NCBI GenBank assembly: GCA_946122785.1
Contig: CAMGYJ010000004.1
Span: 19,366,150-19,430,149 of the forward strand
Source: Linum tenue
Taxonomy: Eukaryota; Streptophyta; Magnoliopsida; Malpighiales; Linaceae
Length of the DNA: 64,000 nucleotides
Reading direction: 5' to 3'
Positions 56,501 to 64,000 of the stretch are shown here, piece after piece (positions within the stretch are counted from its first letter, which is position 1; each line of letters starts with the position of its first letter). A program made the position numbers and the translations under genes. Below the pieces are notes generated by a model. The model saw only the letters and a list, made by a program, of their open reading frames with translations. It was not told the DNA's origin and did no database searches.

Positions 56501-59144
56501 CTGAATCTTTCTTTCGCTTCCTAACAGAATCCGCAGAGGGTACATCCAAAAATCCTGCAAGACAAAAATCCACTAAATAGAAGGCCCCTTATACACAAAC
56601 TGAACATAGAAACAAACTTCAATAAGTGCTTTTGTGAATCCAACAAAGGGACGAGCCGATGCCCCAAATTAAACAAGCAAGTCCTCTTGAAATTCAGGAA
56701 CTTGAACAATTATGTCCACACTCTCCTGCACTTTGAAAAAATGAGGGAGTATCTGTAACAGACTTTGCTATCAATCTTCAGAGATCATCACTTTCATTAA
56801 GTACCCCCAATAACCAATCTAAGTATATACCTGCATCCTCTGCATTGATTCTAGGTTGCAGCTCTAGTAATTTTGGCGACTCATTTATGGTTGGCTGAAG
56901 TTGAGGTAATTGAGAATGGTGACTGTAGCTTGATGGAGGCACCTGAGCCTTGTAGTTTGATGGAGGCACCTGAGCCAGTTGACTGTAGCTTGATGGATGC
57001 AGCTGAGAGTGGTGGTCGTAGTTTGATGGAGGCTCCTGAACCTCAGGGCTGTAGCTCGATGGAGGCACCCGAACCTGGTAGTTGGAGCTTGATGGAGGCA
57101 CCTGAGCCTGGTAATCATAGCTTGATGGAGGGACAGGAGTCCTTTGGAGGAAGCTTGATGGCCTCACCTGCACATCGTGGTTGAAGCTTGATGGAGACCC
57201 CTGAGCCTGGTGACTGTAGCCAGATGGACGCACCTCGCCTAGTGACTGGTGGCTGTAGCCTGATGGCCGCACCTGAGCTGGTGACTGGTGGTTGTAGCTT
57301 GATGGAGGCACCTCAGCCGGATGACTGTAGCTAGATGGAGGCATGTGAGCCTGGTGGCTGTAGTTTGACGGATGCACCTGAGAGTGGTGGTTGTAGATTG
57401 ACGGAGGCACCTGAGAGTGGTGGTCGTAGCTTGATGGAGGCACCTGAGTCTGGTAACTATAGCTTGATGGACGCACATGGTGATTATAGCTTGAAGGAGG
57501 CACCTGAGCATGGTGACTATAGCTTGATGGTTTGACCTGATCCTGGTGACCATAGTTTGATGGGCTGACACTGATTCGACCCATCATTTGACCGTTACTA
57601 GTCAAAAACTCAAGTTGGCCTACAGAGTTAAATTGAATAAGCAATACTTCCAACAATGGCACCAAAATAATGCAACAAATTGAAAAACAGAAAGACCGCC
57701 AAAACTCTATGCAGCTCCAAAGGCATGCATTTGCCGGATCATTATAAACTGTAGCACCGGAAATGGAAGAACGGTAGGTCAGGCTGTGGACCAAGACCAT
57801 TTCCATGAACATGACAGAAGACACTCAAAAGATACTTCTAGCATAAAGTGACCATCAAATCAACTGAAGTCACTAAGACAAGCACCAATAGAGTGAAAAA
57901 TAAAATACCAGTAGGCTTTTGCATTTCAGTACGCAGGCCGGCTGATGTCCAGTATTTGAGAAACTTCTTCTTCACTCTCTTCATAAGGTACACAATATAA
58001 TCACCTTTCTTGTTATACTTCAAACAATGTGCCCAAATGCATTCAACATCCTTGTATACATCATCAGAATTTAGGTACTTGAAACCATTCTGAAGATTGC
58101 TACATATTGTTCCAAAATTCATAGGTATATCTACACGACTCTGCACATGATCACAAACATCCATCTCAAACCACCATTCCAAGCATTGAAATGGTAAGTG
58201 CACACACTTACTTGGCCATAAGCTTTCGTGATGGATTATCTATGTTCATTCCGGACTAACAAAGTAAGAAAACAGCTCTTGCTTACAGGAACCCCCAAGG
58301 GAACAGGATCAACAGGAGCGCTAAATGATGCAGCTTCATCCATATACATGATCTTCTTAATCACCTAAACCAAACCAAAAAAAAAAAAAAAATCAACTAG
58401 TCAAGCATTCTTCAATCTTAAACAATGGAAACTTCCATATTTTGTTATTTATACTATGCAAAGAAGAAAATGCCATGGAGAAAAAATTAGTATAAGAAAT
58501 TGACATACTCCTAAGCAAATATTTAGTTCTTTGTCATTGTATCGGGGATCATGGCATGACTTCTTCGATCTCCTGTCTTTACTGCTCCAAGGATGCAATC
58601 CGCTCAATGATGTGACGTGTAAACTGCTACCAATCTGCACGGCCTCACCTTCTGTAGGTCGACCATGCTGGCTCCGTGACATATCACCCCTCCACTCAAT
58701 CCCCTGCTCCACCACCATGCCCCTATTACCACCATGAACACGGAAAGAGTTGTCATCTCCACTTGATGATGAAGAAGGAGATGAACTAAAACGATGGCCA
58801 GAACGAACTCCCTGGTGGCCGACATCACTAGTTTTGTCCATTCGAAGACTTTCTTGGGCAATCTGGCCGACAAGGTTCAAGAATGCCTTCTTATTGGCAT
58901 TAAGTGCCCCAGAAGCAGTGGGAGGGGGTGGAGAAGCGTATAGAGGCGCCCTGGCTGCAGCAAGAAATTGCTCGGGGGCGGGGGCAGCAGCAAAAGCCTC
59001 AGTGGCCGCAGCAAGAGTCTCTATGCCATTATGATCTTCTGGAGAGGCAGGGACTGGGCTTGGAGGAGCTGCAGCAGCAGCAGGAGCTTTCTTCTTCTGC
59101 ACACTCTTGGCCTTTGGGGCGGCACGCTTCCGCCTGGTTTTCAT
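53600..59144 (-). CDS. Bromodomain protein with a Ptta/En/Spm Transposase_24 region
   Basis: Twelve coding exons join in frame to 1170 residues: 59144-58509, 58364-58287, 58239-57909, 57619-56831, 56554-56363, 56268-56056, 55438-55047, 54849-54646, 54553-54461, 54359-54249, 54152-53787, 53707-53600. N-terminus is Lys/Arg- and Ala/Pro-rich (MKTRRKRAAPKAK, likely nuclear). Residues ~270-345 form a bromodomain (VDIPMNFGTICSNLQNG, DVYKDVECIWAHCLKYN, with the acetyl-lysine Asn kept and a short ZA loop). One exon is a ~260-residue PPSSYSHQ-type repeat. The C-terminal half has AWDTPDGRKMVVPLNDLG, WRNWKARLKADYYSYKTDEE, KRADGKAPTRAELYVLTHTR and a coiled coil (KVEVIEQKYNSMEAQIARMN), as in plant Transposase_24 proteins. 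It may be a domesticated transposase reading acetylated histones; that role is inference. Confidence 0.82.
54942..54957. repeat. C homopolymer in an intron
   Basis: A run of 16 C between exons 7 and 8 of the bromodomain gene. Its length may be unreliable. Confidence 0.9.
56831..57619 (-). repeat. Coding tandem repeat (PPSSYxHxxQ units)
   Basis: Exon 4 of the bromodomain gene is made of about twenty 36-45-bp units encoding PPSSYSHQAQV-like peptides. All units keep frame. Periodicity makes long false frames on the other strand. Confidence 0.9.
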
Positions 59145-59759
59145 CACTGCAAACAAGAGAATTCAAGTAGTGTGCTTCCCCTGGTTCCCTAACTCCTTTG
59201 CTCATTCACCTGTTACAAAACCACACAGAAAGCTTGAACATTTTTAGAAGAAAAAAGAATGAATCTCTCCCTCTGCTAACTCGAACCAAGCTCAATCATC
59301 TTTAACGACACAAAGTCAAAAAAATCCCTTTGGGAGAAGTACGTAAAATTGAAGTGGAGCATACACCCACACGGGAAAAGAGGCAGAAATCGAAACCGAC
59401 AAACAATTGGCATCGAAAGAAAAGAGAAGAAACCGAAAACCAGAATAGAAAGGCGGTACCTTGAGAAAAGAGCTCAGAAAATCAAAAAAACGCAGGAACT
59501 AGGGTTTCGGGAATTAGGGGGAATGGGATCCTGGTGGCATTCGGAGAAGCTGGAGGGGGAGGTGTTCCGTAGAAATTTAAGCGGGAGACTGCTGCTGTTG
59601 AAGGAAAATCCAGCAGTTGCCATCGCAGTTTTCGTCTCTAAATGTGTCTCCGCTTTGCACCTGCATATTCACCGGTTTGTTGGCGGCGAGAGTAGTTAGT
59701 GTCGCCATTGTCGTTAGAGAGTTGTGATTTAAGTTGGTCATAAATTATCGTTTGTTTTT
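59145..59759 (-). promoter_or_regulatory. 5' leader and promoter of the bromodomain gene
   Basis: A splice acceptor (TTGTTTGCAG) lies 2 bp before the ATG, so a 5' untranslated exon must lie further right, probably in 59200-59700 where the sequence is less AT-rich. No convincing TATA box was singled out. Confidence 0.45.
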
Positions 59760-59768
59760 TATATTTTA

Positions 59769-60107
59769 GGGTAAATACAATATATTAGCCACATCTATTA
59801 TGAAGTGAGGAATTATAGTCACAATTATAAAAATTTAAATTATTATCCATAACTATTATTGCGGGTCAAGATATGGCTAACTGTCCGTTACTATTATTGA
59901 ATTTTTAACGGAGAAGGCCACGTCATCGGCTACGACAGCAGCCACGTCGGACTGCTTTTAATTTATAACTTTAAAATATAAAAGTTTAGTCAATATTACT
60001 AACGAAATTGTTCACAGATCGTTAACGTTTGGCTAATAATTTGAATTTCCATAATTGTTACAATTACCCGCTTCATAATAATTGTGGCTAATATATTGTA
60101 TTTACCC
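59769..60107. mobile_element. Mutator-type MITE
   Basis: 339 bp with a perfect 9-bp target duplication TATATTTTA (59760-59768 and 60108-60116) and ~38-bp inverted ends starting GGGTAAATACAATATATT. It has no coding capacity and lies between the two tandem bromodomain/Transposase_24 genes. Confidence 0.92.
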
Positions 60108-60116
60108 TATATTTTA

Positions 60117-61549
60117 TGGGGGACCATTTAAAAACAAATTAATTACAAATTCCTTTCTATTATTTCCATATGAACTAATAAAGTTAAGAATTCTTCGCCT
60201 CATATTTGTAATAGATTGAATTCCCTGTTTACAAATGCATTTCCAATCAAATTCCCTGTTTGAACTAATTACAAATGCATTTCCAATCAAATTCCCTGTT
60301 TGAAACACCACACCTGAATCTTCGTAATTATTCATTTGATTAATCCTAATAGTTAAGAATTCTTCGCCTCATATTTGTAATAGATTGAATTCTATAATAA
60401 TGTTAGGAACATATTAAAAGTTGAATTAAATTGATTTATTCTAGATTAACTCTTTTGAATTATCTACACGTAGTTATGTGTGTGCTGCGCAATATGCTAA
60501 TAGCACATTCTTTCTTGTCACTTCAACAAATGTCATTTTTTATGAAAGACAATATCCGTCGAATCAGACATCGTGTAACTGACAAGCTCTCCTTGCAAAC
60601 TCCATTAAACATATTAATCAAAGAGAGTTAAAAACGAATAAATGGTATATTGATGATCATTATAAGAACAATTTGATGAATAAACAATTAATCAATTGAT
60701 TGAAATTTTAAACAATATCATCATATTAACCTGGTGTTGGGAAATTTTATACGATATACAGATAATTAATGTACGCTAAACCAAATTAAAGATTTGTAAG
60801 TGTAACCACTGACCAACATAACCTAATGGGGTAGATTAAGTATTATACGCTAAAAGAAAAAAACATCCCTCAAGTAGCGTCACTATTGTGATCGTCGCTA
60901 TATAGTCCATTAACGTAAGTTCTTCCTGCACTGATTGTTCAAATCCCACTTAGCAGCAGAGACCATTGACCAGTGTTTGACAATAATAAGTTCTAAAGCC
61001 TCCTCCTCTACCACCACCCATAAATTATTGCATCACACATAACTAAGTAAAGCTCGAGCTCACCACAAACTTTGCTCGATGAGCAAGCAGCAACAAGCGA
61101 AAAACGTACTTAAGCAAACTACAACAATCAGGACTATGCTGGTAACTAAAAGTTACTACGCGGATTGATGGAGACGAGTGCACGACGACTTGACTGGTGT
61201 TTCCAACCTTGTTTACATTTCCCAAACCCTGGGGAGATTCCACTGAGCCTAGCAACAATACAAGATATAGTCAGTCAAACAGATAGTGGAGAGTGCAGCA
61301 GCATTACACAGAAGCTGGTACTCAGTACTGGCTCCTTCTAGAGTTTGCCCGGCTGTGAACTACCTGCATCGCAAAACCATTTCGAAACTAAGGAAGAAGC
61401 ACATCAACAATAGTGGTAGCAGCAGGAGATGGCTTGCATGCTCTTGAAATGATATGATGCTTCAGAGAGAGCAGACACATCCATGCAGTTCAACTAGTAA
61501 GATTCACAAGAAAATAAACTATGTAGAAGAGAAAGTCGGACGTAGAAAC
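60117..61549. other. Intergenic spacer between the tandem genes
   Basis: GAATTCTTCGCCTCATATTT with flanks occurs at about 60187 and 60357, and ACAAATGCATTTCCAATCAA with flanks occurs twice at 60230-60300. No gene is seen; the part beyond 61450 is the 3' flank of the next gene. Confidence 0.6.
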
Positions 61550-64000
61550 TCAGGAGCAAGAAGTTATGACCTGATCTGCTCGAACTCCAAGACTTGATGA
61601 TGACGATGGTTCTTCTGCCTGATCGACCTACCAACAAAACAATGACACGCCATGTTGTGAGTAAAGCCCACAAAAGACTATTGGTGAAACCAAACAAAGT
61701 TGAATTTACCTGGTTCAAGTGATTGGATCTTGATTGCACAGGTACCCCCATCTTCTGAAGCATAAGCTCCATGTTTGAGTTCATCCTGTCAATCTGTGCT
61801 TCCATTGAGGTATACTTTTGCTCCATTACCTCGACTTTACTGCAAACTGCCTCAACTTTATTGAAAATCTTGTTTGCCTCCTCATCAGCTTGCTTTTTGG
61901 TTTCCATGGCCATTTTTGCAAACTGGATATGGCCACACTTTCGTCCCCAAAGAGTAGCAGGGCTAGGTCCTCCTAGACCATACATGCTCACATTCTTTTT
62001 ATTTTCTTCGCCTGTAACTTTGAAGAAAGTGTCATGCGAACTATCACTAACATCGGAATTTTGCTGCCTCTGAGTAGTTTTTTCTTGCAATTTTTCCTGA
62101 GACAAAAAGGAAAATACCAAGTCTTCATCTGTAGCTCATAATTATAACCAGAGTTATTTAGTGAGTGACATTCAGAACATACAAATACTTCTGCAGCATC
62201 CTCATTCACAGGATTTCCATCCTTTCGTGTATGGGTCAGCACAAACAACTCTGCTCTAGTAGGAGTCTTCCCATCGGCCCTTTTTGCACGCTGCTCACAA
62301 AATGCACAAAAAGAAATACCACAAACCATTAGCATTTGAACAAATAGTAACTGCATGAGGTGTGCAATTTAATTTCAGCGACATACCTCTTCCTCTCGTA
62401 TGGTTGCGTAACTCTTTGAGCCGGAGGTGTGTGAATGTTTTACATGAGCACGATTTGCCCTATTCCTAGCACAAAGCAACTATAAAAAGAAACATCATAT
62501 CAGCCTCAAACTTACAAAAAGAAATAATTACGTTGGACCATATTTTTTTCCTACCCAAATGACATACCTTCACCTCTTCCTTGTTCCAATAGGATACGAG
62601 GCCTGGCCACTGATCTGGAATGACTCTTTTGTCGAGATTCCTCATGCGCTCCTCCTCAGTCTTGCATGAGAAATAATATGTCTTCAACCTTGATTTCCAG
62701 CTCGTCCATTTTGAAAAAAGAGACTTCATGACCCAAGATTTTGCCATGGGATCAATCTCGAACTTAGCCTTCAAAAGACAACGAAAAGGATCAATTGAAA
62801 GACAATGAATCAAAGGTCACAGATATTGTACGCCTTCAGATATACTACTCTCCTTTCTTTGTCAATAAATAACCTGGCTTCAAACCAGTTACCTGAACCA
62901 ACTGCCACATGCTTTCTTTGTTTGCTTTTGGCAATGCAGTCCACTTCCCATAGTTAAGGGGAGCCAAGGTACCATCCCGTGCCAGGGTGCCCAGAAATGA
63001 AGCCAGCTTTCTTCCTTCAGAGCCAATTGGTTGTCCCAAATCATTAAGTTGAACAACCATTTTGCTACCATCAGGCATGTCCCACACAAAACGACACCGG
63101 GACGGGCCTCGTACTCGCTTCTTTGAGCTACGAATGGGCGCTACTGGACTGTCTGGGCTGCTGTAATTTCCAGAATGCTCCTGCTGTGCGTGATTATGAA
63201 AGGAGGGGGTCGCAGTTCCCATCTGATAACCATCCCATTCCACTTGTCTCTCGCCCCTCAAGCCATTCTCGCCTGACAAGCATGAGTTGATTACTTAAAC
63301 AAGTGAAAAAAGGTTTGTAGAAACTTAAGACTGAAAGACAAGCACACAAGATCGTTAGAAATTTCATAACATGGCACAGCTGTTTCAAACTCTTTAGACT
63401 ATCCAATTGAGATAAAATGATAAACTACATACAGCTTAACAAATGCCCATATAAGTTATCTGCAAAAGGTGTACCTGAAGTACACTACAGAAGACAATGA
63501 TAAAGAAGGACGATAGGTAAGAAAGGAACAAAAGAAAAGCAGTGTTAGAACAACAAGATCTCAGAACTACATGACACCCAATTATTATGGAGCGGCAAAT
63601 ATTGGTAAATACCAATCATCATGATTATATCATAAACTGAATGAACAGTACCCCATCTGGGCAGCACATCACAAGAATCAAACAAGAAAGAAATTCATGA
63701 TATTATAAAAAGTATAAACTGATTAAAACAGCTAAACGGGGGTCTATCTAGGGATTGGCTGAGCTGAACAAGTGAAACAGGTGCTGAACTCAGCAAAGTT
63801 AATGCGTAGCAAACAGCATAAGCATACCTCCAGCATGTGAAGCTGTAGCAAACTGCTCAGAGTATTGTGGCTGTGCAATGCTTCCCTCATGTATCTGAGA
63901 TACATGTCGCTGGCTTTGACTCGCTGGAGGTGGTTGTGGTTGAACTTGACTCTGGCTGATAACTGTGGGGTTAACTGCATCTGTAGACAGAAAGCCATTT
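61550..64000 (-). CDS. Second copy of the Transposase_24-region gene (5' part outside the window)
   Basis: Partial. Exons seen: beyond 64000 to 63828, 63272-62893, 62768-62568, 62479-62387, 62293-62183, 62096-61710, 61627-61550. They correspond one to one with exons 6-12 of the gene at 53600-59144. Exon lengths differ from that gene only by multiples of three (12, 3, 0, 0, 21, 30 bases), so the frame has been preserved in both. Key text: VWDMPDGSKMVVQLNDLGQP, WTSWKSRLKTYYFSCKTEEE, KRADGKTPTRAELFVLTHTR and the coiled coil EVMEQKYTSMEAQIDRMNSN. Whether it also has the bromodomain and Tyr/Ser/Pro repeat cannot be seen. Confidence 0.82.

Noticed and set aside
56873..57571. Open frames such as LMEAPEPG repeats on the plus strand and other frames
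   Set aside because: Shadows of the PPSSY coding repeat, which joins in frame with its neighbours.

Overview
The window looks like nuclear DNA of a flowering plant, most probably a eudicot. It has AT-rich spacers, GT-AG introns, a small auxin-up RNA (SAUR) family, plant-only transposon families (FAR1-type and MURA-type Mutator transposases, plant mobile domain, Ptta/En/Spm Transposase_24) and Tekay-like LTR ends with an initiator-Met-tRNA primer site. No tRNA, rRNA, operon or CRISPR array was seen. I could not name the species.

Layout. 1-5.4 kb: SAUR-like upstream DNA, a hAT element (2545-3200) and a templated duplication (5005-5276). 5468-26858: one non-autonomous LTR retrotransposon on the minus strand. 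Its 3' LTR is split at a TA microsatellite by two foldback elements and a ~15.2 kb Mutator-like element (MULE, 8371-23606) with ~0.8-0.9 kb inverted ends. This MULE carries a Transposase_32-like protein, a 9-exon Ulp1/C48-type gene with an open frame but Ser at the nucleophile position, and, divergent from it, a FAR1-type transposase gene with one stop and one frameshift. The shared promoter has two E2F-like sites. 26.9-32.3 kb: spacer with a SAUR-flank relic and hAT relics. 32.3-37.8 kb: a broken L1-type LINE. 38.6-40.7 kb: a decayed tubby-like gene. 41-52.5 kb: SAUR genes, all on the minus strand, interrupted by two further MULEs (43882-45333 non-autonomous; 45752-51954 with plant mobile domain and MURA genes), each bounded by a perfect 9-bp target duplication. 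53.6-64 kb: two tandem minus-strand copies of a gene joining a Transposase_24 region to, in the complete copy, a bromodomain and a Tyr/Ser/Pro repeat. The second copy runs off the right edge.

Functionally, the likely host genes are the SAURs (auxin-linked growth) and the bromodomain/Transposase_24 pair (probably nuclear). Most of the rest is mobile DNA in several nested layers. Order of events from nesting: the LTR element inserted first; TA-targeting elements then entered its LTR; small MITEs later entered the MULE. Exon borders were placed by eye from splice signals, frame and family resemblance. No search was run.
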